DNA of 11,938 bases from Candidatus Puniceispirillum sp. (GTDB taxonomy: Bacteria; Pseudomonadota; Alphaproteobacteria; Puniceispirillales; Puniceispirillaceae): contig JADHLR010000036.1 in assembly GCA_016780525.1 (NCBI GenBank), positions 1 to 11,938 on the forward strand, read 5' to 3'. Below are positions 1 to 7,314 of this stretch, in pieces. Position 1 is the stretch's first letter; each line of letters starts with the position of its first letter. A program made the position numbers and the translations under genes. The notes beneath the pieces were generated by a model, which saw only the letters and a list, made by a program, of their open reading frames with translations, did not search any database and was not told where the DNA came from.

Positions 1-917
1 GTGCCGACATGATCCGGCGCTATGGCGATATTGAGGTTGAGATAGGCATTGTCGCATTGGGGCGTCTGGGGGTACGGCAGTTAACCGCCGGCTCTGATCT
101 CGATTTATTGATTATTTATCATGCCGCGCCAGACACTGTTTCAAAAGGTCAACGCAAGCTGGGTGCAGCAAGCTATGTATTGCGTTTGGCGCAAACAATG
201 ATCAGCTGGATCAGCACACCGACAGCCGAAGGCACCCTCTTTGATGTCGATTTGCGATTGCGGCCTGAAGGCAAGGCCGGTGCCATCGCCACCTCGCTTG
301 ACCGGCTTGTCACATATTTTGAGCATGATGCCTGGATCTGGGAACGTCTGGCATTAACAAAAGCCCGGCCAATCGCCGGTGATGCCGGGCTGAACGACAA
401 CATCCAAAAATTCATCAATGGCATTGTCCAGCATAACCACCCGCAAGACAGTCTGATCACTGCCGTTGCAGATATGCGACAGCGTCTTCAGAAACAGCAA
501 AAACCGGCGGCCAAAGCATCAAAATGGCAATTGCGACAAATCGATGGTGGCCTGAGCGATATTGATTTGTTGATTCAGGCCTGGCGCTTGCAGCATGGCG
601 CATTATTTTCCGGCAGCGGCCAGTCACCTGCCGATATTCTGCAAAGGCTGCATGACCGGCAAGTGATTGATGACAGGCAGTTTGAACAGATGATGCGTGC
701 CTCACAATGTCTGAACGAAATTCATCACAGCCTTCGGCTGACGCTGGGGCCAATTGCGCCCGCGACCGATATCCTGCCACCCGGTTTGCTGACATTCATG
801 TTGCATGTCATGGAGATTGCTGATGAGACGCAATTTCAGCATCATTTTGACCAGTCGGTCAGCGCCGTCATCGACTGTATTGAGCGCTATCTGAAGCCTG
901 CCCGAAAATCTCCGTAA
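1..917 (+). CDS. glnE: Glutamine synthetase adenylyltransferase/adenylyl-removing enzyme, C-terminal part
   Basis: This is the 3' end of glnE. The frame is open to the first base, so the ATG at 9 is internal. GlnE attaches and removes AMP on glutamine synthetase in the cytoplasm, tuning ammonia assimilation to nitrogen status. The visible part is the second nucleotidyltransferase domain (the adenylylating half) and the helical C-terminus. The metal-binding GSDLDLL motif is at 87-107, followed by RLRPEGKAG at 264-290 and an AWIWERLALTKARPIAGD block at about 330-383, all typical of the family. About 300 residues follow the transferase motif, as expected for an intact C-terminus. The segment before GSDLD reads GRLGVRQL, whereas the usual form is GKLGxxEL, a mild divergence. 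The gene ends at TAA 915-917. No convincing terminator follows; the best hairpin nearby has a 4-bp stem. Confidence 0.95.
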   Translation, partial: ADMIRRYGDIEVEIGIVALGRLGVRQLTAGSDLDLLIIYHAAPDTVSKGQRKLGAASYVLRLAQTMISWISTPTAEGTLFDVDLRLRPEGKAGAIATSLDRLVTYFEHDAWIWERLALTKARPIAGDAGLNDNIQKFINGIVQHNHPQDSLITAVADMRQRLQKQQKPAAKASKWQLRQIDGGLSDIDLLIQAWRLQHGALFSGSGQSPADILQRLHDRQVIDDRQFEQMMRASQCLNEIHHSLRLTLGPIAPATDILPPGLLTFMLHVMEIADETQFQHHFDQSVSAVIDCIERYLKPARKSP

Positions 918-1113
918 ATTCTCGCTAATCTCTGGCGATTGTTGTTAAAACGACTGCCTATTAACGCATTTGAGACAGACCGTGCAAGCTGTGCAGCCGT
1001 AAGTGTGGCACAAGGCATGTAGGCTGCGAGGCAAACGCCGCAAAGGGTGAATCGGCATTGCGCCCGCTTCTTCTGCCAGAGTGCAAGCAACTGGCGTCAG
1101 ACACTATTTCTTT

Positions 1114-1117
1114 GGAG
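1114..1117 (+). promoter_or_regulatory. Ribosome binding site of the MFS gene
   Basis: GGAG lies nine bases before ATG 1127. It decides the start in favour of this ATG over the in-frame TTG at 1058. Confidence 0.7.
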
Positions 1118-1126
1118 CTTTATCAG

Positions 1127-2416
1127 ATGCTTCGGTCCGTTATTGCATCTTGGACATTGTTTTTTGGTCTGCTGATGATTTCAGCTGGCAGTGGCCTGCA
1201 AAATGTGCTGCTCGGCACCCGTGCGCCCGAACTTGGGTTTAGCAATATTGCAACTGGTTTTGTCATGTCTGGCTATTATGCCGGCATTTTTGCTGGCTCA
1301 ATTATCGTGCCACATATTCTGGCGCAAGTTGGTCATGTCCGGGTGTTTGGCGCGATGGCAGCGATTGCCTCGGCAGCGGTGTTGATGCATGTTGCTTTTG
1401 CCGATCCGATTCTATGGGCCGTCATGCGGCTTTTCAGCGGTTTCAGTTTTGCCGGCATGTATATCGTCTGTGAAAGCTGGCTGAACGAAAAAGCCACAAA
1501 TGAAACGCGTGGTCAGCTTTTGTCGCTTTATATGATTATCAATATGGCTGGCATGGGTGGCGGACAGCTGATGATCGGGCTTGGCGCGACTGGCGGTATC
1601 GGGCTGTTCCTGCTGGCCTCGGTAATGGTATCGATTGCGGTTGTGCCGATCCTGATCACAGTCAGTGTCGCGCCAAATTTTGAAGCCCCGGAAAGGCTCA
1701 GTTTCCGCCGCATTTTGCAGGTATCGCCGCTGTCGGTTTTTGGCATGGCTTTCATTGGCCTGGTGGTATCAATGCTGTTTGGTATGGGGCCGGTTTATGG
1801 ACGCAATCTTGGACTGGACAATACCGAGATTGGTTATTTCATGACATCGATCATGGTCGGCACATTGTTGTTACAATATCCGGTGGGACGGTTATCCGAC
1901 AAATTTGACCGACGTGCGGTGATTTTGGGGGCATCAGCAAGCGCCGCGGTTTGTATCGCAATAGCCAGTTTTTTCGACGCCAACCAGTTTATCCTGTTGC
2001 TCATCTTTACCATGGTGTTTGGTGGCTTAACATTTTCGCTGTATTCGCTGTTTATCGCGCATGCTAATGACTTTTTGCCGCCCAGCCAGATGGTCGCGGT
2101 GTCATCCGGCCTGCTTATGGTGAATGGCGCTGGCGCGGTTGTTGGCTCGCCTTTTGCCGCCACTATTATCGAGATTTTCGGGTCGCGCAGCTTTATGCCA
2201 GCGATCGCCCTCATCCTCGTGGTCATCTCGGGATTTGTGCTGCTGCGGATGCGCATGCGTGACGCCGTGCCGACCGAGGCACAGGGGCCATTTGTTGCCT
2301 TCCCCGAAACACTTACCAGTGTCGCAGCCGGGCTGAACCCGGAAGCTGAATGGACGGAAACAGCCGAAGAGGAAGACGCCGCCGATCCGTTCAAAGACAA
2401 CCCCTATATCAACTGA
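1127..2416 (+). CDS. MFS transporter, YcaD-like
   Basis: A 429-residue inner-membrane carrier of the major facilitator superfamily with about twelve hydrophobic segments; the substrate is unknown. The first half carries GYYAGIFAGS (about 49-58) and a CESWLNEK...RGQLLSLY stretch (about 115-135), which resembles E. coli YcaD and relatives. The start of the second half carries GRLSDKFDRR (about 254-263), the classic cytoplasmic-loop motif A of the superfamily. The C-terminal tail is acidic (TAEEEDAADPF) and probably cytoplasmic. I chose ATG 1127 because GGAG at 1114-1117 lies nine bases upstream and the protein then begins directly with a membrane segment. An in-frame TTG at 1058 would add 23 hydrophilic residues and has no ribosome site. 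The 209-bp gap after glnE holds no promoter I would defend. The family call is firm; drug or metabolite export is a guess. Confidence 0.88.
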   Translation: MLRSVIASWTLFFGLLMISAGSGLQNVLLGTRAPELGFSNIATGFVMSGYYAGIFAGSIIVPHILAQVGHVRVFGAMAAIASAAVLMHVAFADPILWAVMRLFSGFSFAGMYIVCESWLNEKATNETRGQLLSLYMIINMAGMGGGQLMIGLGATGGIGLFLLASVMVSIAVVPILITVSVAPNFEAPERLSFRRILQVSPLSVFGMAFIGLVVSMLFGMGPVYGRNLGLDNTEIGYFMTSIMVGTLLLQYPVGRLSDKFDRRAVILGASASAAVCIAIASFFDANQFILLLIFTMVFGGLTFSLYSLFIAHANDFLPPSQMVAVSSGLLMVNGAGAVVGSPFAATIIEIFGSRSFMPAIALILVVISGFVLLRMRMRDAVPTEAQGPFVAFPETLTSVAAGLNPEAEWTETAEEEDAADPFKDNPYIN

Positions 2417-2429
2417 AAATACGGTAATA

Positions 2430-2458
2430 TGGTCATTTACTCATAAACTGTGTATGAT
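2430..2458 (+). promoter_or_regulatory. Candidate sigma-70 promoter for the nuclease, possibly leaderless
   Basis: TGGTCA at 2430-2435 (4 of 6 to the -35 consensus) and TATGAT at 2453-2458 (5 of 6 to the -10) are separated by 17 bases. Transcription would begin about 7 bases after the -10, on or next to the ATG at 2464. There is no usable Shine-Dalgarno before that ATG. The spacing and match are seen in the sequence; promoter activity and leaderless translation are inferred. Confidence 0.4.
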
Positions 2459-2463
2459 GCGGA

Positions 2464-2979
2464 ATGCGGTGTGTTTTTCGAGTGCTTTTTGGGTTTTCTG
2501 CATATCTTATTGCCGGGATGATGCTGCTCTCTGGCGCCGCTTTTGCCTCCACCAGCTATGATTTATCCGGCCCGGTTACAGTGACCAAAGTCAGCGATGG
2601 TGATAGCCTGCGCAGTGGCAAGCTACGGATTCGGATTTTTGGCATTGATGCCCCCGAACTAAAACAGCAATGTCAGGATCAAAATGGAACCGCTTGGGAT
2701 TGCGGTCTGGCAGCGCGCCAACAGCTGGAAAATCTGCTTGACGCCGACAAGCTGTTGCATTGTGAATTACGCGATGTTGATCGCTATGGGCGGCTGGTGA
2801 TGCAATGTTTTCGGGGCACAGTCGACATTGGCGCGGCCATGGTGCGATCCGGTCATGCATTGGCATACCGTTCGTTCTCACAGCTTTATGTGGCGGACGA
2901 AAAGCACGCCAGCTCAGCCCGCACCGGTGTCTGGCAGGGCAGCTTTCAACCACCATGGGAATGGCGCCAACAAAACTAG
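2464..2979 (+). CDS. Secreted thermonuclease-family (SNase-fold) nuclease
   Basis: A 171-residue protein of the staphylococcal nuclease fold, predicted to be exported and to cleave nucleic acids with Ca2+ in the periplasm or outside the cell. Residues 1-28 look like a Sec signal peptide: Arg near the N-terminus, a hydrophobic core, and an AFA cleavage site before STS. The SNase active-site set can be placed: DGD at 45-47, R57 and D62/E65 in RIFGIDAPE, and R110 in DRYGR. The usual Thr after the second Asp is Ala here, which I believe is common in the Gram-negative branch. Four cysteines in the mature part (70, 80, 100, 115) could form two disulfides, consistent with export. The C-terminal GVWQGSF..PWEWR is typical of alphaproteobacterial members. 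The last codons and stop lie inside a 13-bp repeat. The in vivo role (nutrient scavenging or other) is unknown. Confidence 0.9.
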   Translation: MRCVFRVLFGFSAYLIAGMMLLSGAAFASTSYDLSGPVTVTKVSDGDSLRSGKLRIRIFGIDAPELKQQCQDQNGTAWDCGLAARQQLENLLDADKLLHCELRDVDRYGRLVMQCFRGTVDIGAAMVRSGHALAYRSFSQLYVADEKHASSARTGVWQGSFQPPWEWRQQN

Positions 2980-3020
2980 CCCCAAAAATTAGCCAACAAA
3001 ACTAGCCAGCAAAAATTCTT
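2969..3020. repeat. 13-bp tandem repeat filling a convergent gene junction
   Basis: Four units of 13 bp lie head to tail: AACAAAACTAGCC (2969-2981), CCAAAAATTAGCC (2982-2994), AACAAAACTAGCC (2995-3007) and a decayed AGCAAAAATTCTT (3008-3020). Units 1 and 3 are identical. The repeat begins in the last codons of the nuclease gene and ends in the stop codon of the DUF1489 gene, so the 39-bp gap between the two genes (three unit lengths) is entirely repeat. Because 13 is not a multiple of three, the stops inside the units fall in every reading frame on both strands. Confidence 0.85.
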
Positions 3021-3432
3021 ATAATATACCCAGCGCACGCAGCTCTGCTGCCAATGCCGGCGGCATGCTTTCGTCAGCCGCCCCGGTCAGATCAGCAGGC
3101 GCATCTTCGGCCTCGAGATAACGCCAGCCCTGAAAAATGCGCATTTTTGTCGGGGTTGTGGCGACCAATTGCGAACTCAACACCAGACCACAGGCCGGCC
3201 GTCCATCGGCACGCTGAACCTCGGCCAAATCAATAATTTTCTGGCGGGCGATCATCACGCCTTTGATGATCCAGTAAATTGACCCGCCATCCAAAATTTC
3301 GTCGGCACGCCGTGGCCGGTTACGGGTGACATGCATAAGTCTGCCTGTCTCGGCAAGCCGCAATGCCTGCCATGATTTCAGCGTATCCAGAGAGTCTGAT
3401 CCCACAGACAATTTTTTCAAATGTACCGTCAT
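3019..3432 (-). CDS. DUF1489 family protein
   Basis: A 137-residue soluble protein of the DUF1489 family, which I know from Alphaproteobacteria and which has no assigned function. Family hallmarks seen here are the N-terminal HLKKLSVGSDSLDTL, the RRADEILDGGSIYWIIKG block (about 41-58), a conserved Arg/Gln stretch after it, and FQGWRYLE...DAPADL (about 100-114). The length matches the family. No signal peptide or membrane segment is visible. The gene lies 61 bp downstream of mgtE on the same strand with no terminator between, so co-transcription is likely. The ribosome site before the ATG at 3432 is weak. It ends with TAA in the convergent repeat. The family call is firm; the role is unknown. 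Confidence 0.9.
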   Translation of the reverse strand: MTVHLKKLSVGSDSLDTLKSWQALRLAETGRLMHVTRNRPRRADEILDGGSIYWIIKGVMIARQKIIDLAEVQRADGRPACGLVLSSQLVATTPTKMRIFQGWRYLEAEDAPADLTGAADESMPPALAAELRALGIL

Positions 3433-3493
3433 ACCAGACTATCAAAAACCCCATACCCAACAAACATGCCCGCCAGCATTGTGCAGCATACAG

Positions 3494-4894
3494 CTACATC
3501 AAATACAGCGCTGCCAATCCCAAAAATACAAAAAACCCGACCACATCAGTGATGGTCGTGACAAATACGCTGGACGCAACCGCCGGATCAACACCAGCGC
3601 GCATCAGACCAACAGGAACAAAGGTGCCGCTCAGGCCTGCCACAAGCAGGTTGGCCATCATTGCCACCGCCATCACAATGGCGATTTCCGGATCACCAAA
3701 CCACAAATAAGACAACCCGGCGGCCAATGCAGCAAATAACAGCCCATTGGTTGTCGCCACTATCAATTCGCGCAGAACAAACTGGCGTGTTGCTGTCGCA
3801 TCAAGCTGGCGCAGCGCAATTGCCCGCACCGCCACGGTCATTGTCTGGGTGCCCGCATTGCCGCCCATCGACGCCACAATCGGCATCAGCACAGCTAACG
3901 CCACTAGCCGTTCGATGGTCGCTTCAAACAGACCAATCACCGCCGAGGCCAGCACCGCCGTCAATAGATTTATAAACAGCCAGGACGAGCGGCCTTGCAA
4001 TGTCTCCCATAGGCCAGATCGCAGATTGGCATCACCAACACCCGCCAATGCCAACAAATCCTCTTCTGCTTCTTCATCAATCACATCGATCACATCATCA
4101 TTGGTGATCATCCCGACAAGGCGCTCTTGGGGATCAACAACACCGGCGCTCACCATGCCATAACGCCGGAACAACACCGCCACTTCCTCCTGATCCATAT
4201 CAACCGGAATCGAGCGAAAATCTGTGTTCATCAATTCCGAGACACGGCGCGGTCGCTGTGCGCATAACAGTCGGCTCAGGGCAATTTCGCCAAGCGGCCG
4301 ACGCGATGGGTCAATAACAAAAATAAGAAAGAAATCCTCGATTGATGATTTGCCACTGCGCAGAAAATCGATGGTCTGGCCAACGGTCCAGAAAGATGGC
4401 ACGGTGACAATCTCGCGCTGCATCAATCGGCCAGCCGAATCCTCGGGAAAAGACAGCCCCTCTTCAACCAGCACACGATCTTCGGCCGATAATGCCGCCA
4501 GAACTTCCTGCAAGTCATCCTGCTCAAGCTCTTCGACGATATTTATCGCATCATCAGTTGACAAATCCTGCAGTTGGCGCGCCAACGCATCCGGGCCGAT
4601 TGCCTCAATGATGGCTTCACGTGTGCCCTCATCTACATAGGTCAGCGTTTCCGCATCCAGATTGTCACCAAGCAAGCGTACCATGGCGCTCGCACTGCGC
4701 GTTGGCATACGTTCAAGCAAATCGGCCTGATCGGCCGGATGCAACGGCGCAATCAATGTGCGGACACGGCGTACGGCGCCGGACTGCACCGCTTCGAGAA
4801 TGGCTGTTTCCACCTTTGGCGTCAGCCCATAGAGCGAGGTCAGCCGGTCGGGCTGGTCATCCTTGCGCTCAAAAACATCTGTGCTGTCTGCCAT
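3494..4894 (-). CDS. mgtE: Magnesium transporter MgtE
   Basis: A 466-residue Mg2+ channel/transporter of the inner membrane, gated by intracellular Mg2+ and usual in length. The N-terminal helical superhelix covers about residues 25-135. A CBS pair follows (about 155-275), including LMQREIVTV at 158-165, LMNTDFRSIPVD at 221-232 and a TNDDVIDVIDEEAEED acidic stretch at 264-279 that should sense Mg2+. Five hydrophobic segments fill 305-466. The transmembrane signatures are present: PIVASMGGNAGTQTMTVAVR at 338-357, a GTFVPVGLMRAGVDPA loop, and TTITDVVGFF (446-455), whose Asp450 corresponds to the pore Asp. The ATG at 4894 has AGGG nine bases upstream. An M-box Mg2+ riboswitch, known for mgtE in Firmicutes, is not apparent in the 120-bp upstream gap. 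The next gene (DUF1489) probably shares its transcript. Confidence 0.96.
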   Translation of the reverse strand: MADSTDVFERKDDQPDRLTSLYGLTPKVETAILEAVQSGAVRRVRTLIAPLHPADQADLLERMPTRSASAMVRLLGDNLDAETLTYVDEGTREAIIEAIGPDALARQLQDLSTDDAINIVEELEQDDLQEVLAALSAEDRVLVEEGLSFPEDSAGRLMQREIVTVPSFWTVGQTIDFLRSGKSSIEDFFLIFVIDPSRRPLGEIALSRLLCAQRPRRVSELMNTDFRSIPVDMDQEEVAVLFRRYGMVSAGVVDPQERLVGMITNDDVIDVIDEEAEEDLLALAGVGDANLRSGLWETLQGRSSWLFINLLTAVLASAVIGLFEATIERLVALAVLMPIVASMGGNAGTQTMTVAVRAIALRQLDATATRQFVLRELIVATTNGLLFAALAAGLSYLWFGDPEIAIVMAVAMMANLLVAGLSGTFVPVGLMRAGVDPAVASSVFVTTITDVVGFFVFLGLAALYLM

Positions 4895-4928
4895 TTATAC
4901 TTGCCCTGCGTGTGCTGCAATCCCTGCC

Positions 4929-4954
4929 GACTTCGCTAGCCAACTTCGCCAGCC
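4929..4954. repeat. Two-copy 13-bp repeat upstream of mgtE
   Basis: GACTTCGCTAGCC (4929-4941) is followed directly by AACTTCGCCAGCC (4942-4954), 11 of 13 positions identical. The unit has the same length and the same frame of conserved bases (AAC, four variable bases, then CTAGCC or CCAGCC) as the repeat at 2969-3020. It lies between a possible mgtE promoter and the mgtE start. Confidence 0.7.
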
Positions 4955-4955
4955 G

Positions 4956-4964
4956 ACCATAGCA
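4956..4964 (-). promoter_or_regulatory. Weak candidate extended -10 for mgtE
   Basis: Read on the minus strand, TGC-TATGGT forms an extended -10-like element about 60 bp before the mgtE ATG. There is no good -35 at 17 bases. It is the best candidate in the 120-bp gap between the glycerate kinase stop and mgtE, but chance is a serious alternative. Confidence 0.25.
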
Positions 4965-5014
4965 GACTGCACCAAATGACGGAACTGCCGTTTACCACCC
5001 GGTGGCCTGCGCTA

Positions 5015-6334
5015 TCAATACGCCCAGACGACCAGCGCGAGATCGGCCAGATTAGTGCCGGTTGCACCGGTTTTGACAAGGCCGTCATGCGCCGCCAGAA
5101 ATGGGTAGCTATCGTGGCTTTGCAACGCTGTCGCCGCCGCCGCAAGATCAAAGCTATGCTGTGACGTCAGCAACCCGCCAGCCGCGTCGGTTGGCCCATC
5201 GCGGCCATCTGTACCACCGGCTAAAATAGCCCAATGCGCTGGCCCGGCATCACCCGCAAGTCGCATCTGCCGGGCAAAGGCAAGTGCCAGTTCCTGTGAC
5301 CGCCCACCAAGCCCGGCTGTTGCGCCACCAAGTGTCACAACGGTCTCACCACCCATTGTAAAGCCGAAAATTTTGCCGGTTTCACCAGCCGCAGACCGGT
5401 CGGCTTTATGCTGGCAGATTTCTGTGACAAGCCGCTGTGCCATCTGTTGCGCCTCACCGCCAAGTTCCGGCATATCGAGCTGTTCCATCGCCGGCAGGAT
5501 GCCCGCAAGCGATGCGGCAGCGGCATCACGGCACTGCGCATTGCTGGCTAAAATGCGACCATCCACATTATCCAGCGCCGGGTCACCCGGGCGCACCGGC
5601 CCCAATGCCGGATTATCCGCCAGCGCGGCCATTTGTGCCGCGACAAAATCAAGCTGATCAAGCCGGTGTGCTTTGACCAGATCACAGGCATAGTCAAACG
5701 GTACCGGATCAGCCACAGCAACGCCGCTGGCAATTGACTCAAGCCTGTCACCCGGCACATCAGACAGTAAAAATTGCGTCAGTTTCGCCGGTGCCGCCAA
5801 ACGCGCCAGCCGCCCGCCTTTCAGCGTTGAAAACAGCCGCCGGATCACATTCATATCATGGATATCCAGCCCGCTTGCCAGCAACGCATCATTCAGCGCA
5901 ATTTTCTGGGCAAGCGATATGCCTGATGCCGGTGCCGGTAACAAAGCTGAGCCGCCGCCACTGATCAGCAACAGCAAGTGATCATCAGCACCCAGCCTTT
6001 CGACCAGCGCCGCCACCTTGCCGGCAGCCCGCAACCCGCGCGAATCCGGCACCGGATGCGATGCCGCCAAACATTCAAAACCATCAATCTGACGGTGATT
6101 TTCATCCGTGGTGATAAGGATGCCCGGCGCGGTGACACCAGCCGCCCGCGCACCATCAGCCATCGCACCGGCCGCCTTGCCCAGCGCAATCACCGCTGTT
6201 GGCGGCGTGATTCCCTGACAAGCCGACTGGGTAATGCGCAATGGCTGGCCCGCCTTTAACGCCGCATCAAAGGCAGCGCGCAACCAATCGGCAGACCGCG
6301 AAAAATCAGTATCGGCAGCGTGCGTCATCGGCAT
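5015..6334 (-). CDS. gckA: Glycerate 2-kinase, GckA/TtuD (MOFRL) family
   Basis: A 439-residue cytoplasmic kinase that phosphorylates D-glycerate, most likely to 2-phosphoglycerate, feeding it into lower glycolysis. The N-terminal DUF4147 domain shows the lysine-bearing ALGKAAGAMA (50-59), SGGGSALL (125-132), NVIRRLFSTLKGGRLA (162-177) and SDVPGD (191-196). The C-terminal MOFRL domain shows TMGGETVVTL (326-335), GLGGRSQELAL (341-351), GGTDGRDGPTDAAGG (373-387) and TGATGTNLADL (422-432). Full length for the family. The IASGVAVADP loop (201-210) departs from the more usual IASGPTxPD form. The start overlaps the stop of the upstream dehydrogenase in TAATG, a one-base overlap suggesting translational coupling; a second ATG two codons later is an alternative. 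The coupling to a hydroxypyruvate/glyoxylate-type reductase supports the glycerate assignment. No clear terminator follows the stop. Confidence 0.92.
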   Translation of the reverse strand: MPMTHAADTDFSRSADWLRAAFDAALKAGQPLRITQSACQGITPPTAVIALGKAAGAMADGARAAGVTAPGILITTDENHRQIDGFECLAASHPVPDSRGLRAAGKVAALVERLGADDHLLLLISGGGSALLPAPASGISLAQKIALNDALLASGLDIHDMNVIRRLFSTLKGGRLARLAAPAKLTQFLLSDVPGDRLESIASGVAVADPVPFDYACDLVKAHRLDQLDFVAAQMAALADNPALGPVRPGDPALDNVDGRILASNAQCRDAAAASLAGILPAMEQLDMPELGGEAQQMAQRLVTEICQHKADRSAAGETGKIFGFTMGGETVVTLGGATAGLGGRSQELALAFARQMRLAGDAGPAHWAILAGGTDGRDGPTDAAGGLLTSQHSFDLAAAATALQSHDSYPFLAAHDGLVKTGATGTNLADLALVVWAY

Positions 6335-7314
6335 TAGACAACCGGATCAATCAGATCATCACCGGCAAAAAAGGCCCGCGCATTCTCAACCACTTTCAAC
6401 CCCATTGCGGTTCGGGTTTCAACTGTTGCCGAGCCAAGATGCGGCAGTAACACTGTGTTTGGTGCGCTCATAATATCCGGGTGGATATCCGGCTCACCCT
6501 GAAACACATCAAGCCCGGCGCCACCAATGCTGCCGGCATTCAGCGCTTTCACAAGCGCCGCCTCATCAACCACATCACCGCGCGCTGTATTGATCACATA
6601 GGCATGTTTCTGCATGCGCTGAAGCCGCGCTTCGTTTAAAATATGAAAAGTATCCTTGCTGGCCGCACAATGCAGCGACACAAAGTCGGACGCGGCGCAT
6701 AAATCGTCAATATCAGCCACCTGCCGGGCGTCATATTCGGTGATATCGGTAACCGGCGAGCGGTTAAAGAAAATAATGTTCATGCCAAAGCCAAGCGCAG
6801 CCCGCCGTGCCACGGCTTTGCCAATCCGCCCCATCCCGATTATGCCAAGCGTTTTGCCGGAAAGCGAGCGCCCCATCAGATGCGTTGGCCGCCAGCCTGC
6901 CCATGCACCGGCGCGTAATTCGCGTTCACCCTCGCCAGCCCGGCGTGATATCATCAACATCAAGGTCAAGGTCAGATCGGCCGTCGCATCGGTCAAAACA
7001 CCGGGGGTGTTCGCCACCGCCAGCCCGGCAGACGCAGCCGCAGACAGGTCAATATGATTGACGCCAACACCAAAATTGGCAATCAACCGGCCTGACCCGG
7101 CCGCCCCGGCAGCAATAATATCAGCCGTAATCTGGTCTGATACGGTCGGTGCCAGCGCATCATGGCTGGCGAATCCAGCGGCGATCTGCGCTGCCGTTAA
7201 CGGCGTGTCATCGACATTAAAGGTTGGCTTAAAATATTGCTTTAAGGCGTCTTCCGCCGCATCCGGCCAACGCCGTGTTACAAAAATAGTCGGTTTTTCA
7301 GATGATGTTGACAT
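6334..7314 (-). CDS. D-2-hydroxyacid dehydrogenase, glyoxylate/hydroxypyruvate reductase type
   Basis: A 326-residue cytoplasmic NAD(P)H-dependent reductase. The likely reactions are glyoxylate to glycolate and hydroxypyruvate to D-glycerate. The Rossmann motif GMGRIG is at 160-165, followed at the second strand end by FFNRSP (183-188), where Arg is usually read as favouring NADPH. The catalytic triad of the family is in place: R245 in NTARGD, E274 in FQGEP, and H292 in PHLGSAT. I chose ATG 7314 because the protein then begins MSTSSEKPTIFVTRRWPD, matching the usual family start; a GTG at 7338 in the same frame would add eight residues. Neither start has a strong ribosome site. The stop overlaps the glycerate kinase start, so its product D-glycerate is the natural substrate of the next enzyme. 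It lies just beyond the terminator of the ABC operon, so it probably has its own promoter, which I cannot place. Confidence 0.88.
   Translation of the reverse strand: MSTSSEKPTIFVTRRWPDAAEDALKQYFKPTFNVDDTPLTAAQIAAGFASHDALAPTVSDQITADIIAAGAAGSGRLIANFGVGVNHIDLSAAASAGLAVANTPGVLTDATADLTLTLMLMISRRAGEGERELRAGAWAGWRPTHLMGRSLSGKTLGIIGMGRIGKAVARRAALGFGMNIIFFNRSPVTDITEYDARQVADIDDLCAASDFVSLHCAASKDTFHILNEARLQRMQKHAYVINTARGDVVDEAALVKALNAGSIGGAGLDVFQGEPDIHPDIMSAPNTVLLPHLGSATVETRTAMGLKVVENARAFFAGDDLIDPVV

Noticed and set aside
919..950. Hairpin TCGC-TAATCTCTG-GCGA after glnE as terminator
   Set aside because: Only a 4-bp stem with a 9-base loop and an interrupted T-rich stretch; too weak to call.
1058..1126. 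TTG-initiated N-terminal extension of the MFS transporter
   Set aside because: TTG start without a ribosome site adds 23 hydrophilic residues; ATG 1127 has GGAG at good spacing and begins directly at the first membrane segment.
1834..2400. 188-residue open frame antisense to the MFS gene
   Set aside because: It mirrors the codon usage of the MFS gene, resembles no family and has no ribosome site; the sense protein is clearly a real MFS carrier.
3747..4640. Two 138-residue open frames antisense to mgtE
   Set aside because: Low-complexity Ser/Thr/Arg-rich translations typical of the shadow frame of a GC-rich gene; mgtE on the other strand is unambiguous.
4895..5014. Possible M-box Mg2+ riboswitch upstream of mgtE
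   Set aside because: The 120-bp gap lacks the set of paired helices and a terminator stem; the CCACCCGGTGG inverted repeat at 4996-5006 has a 3-base loop and no T run.
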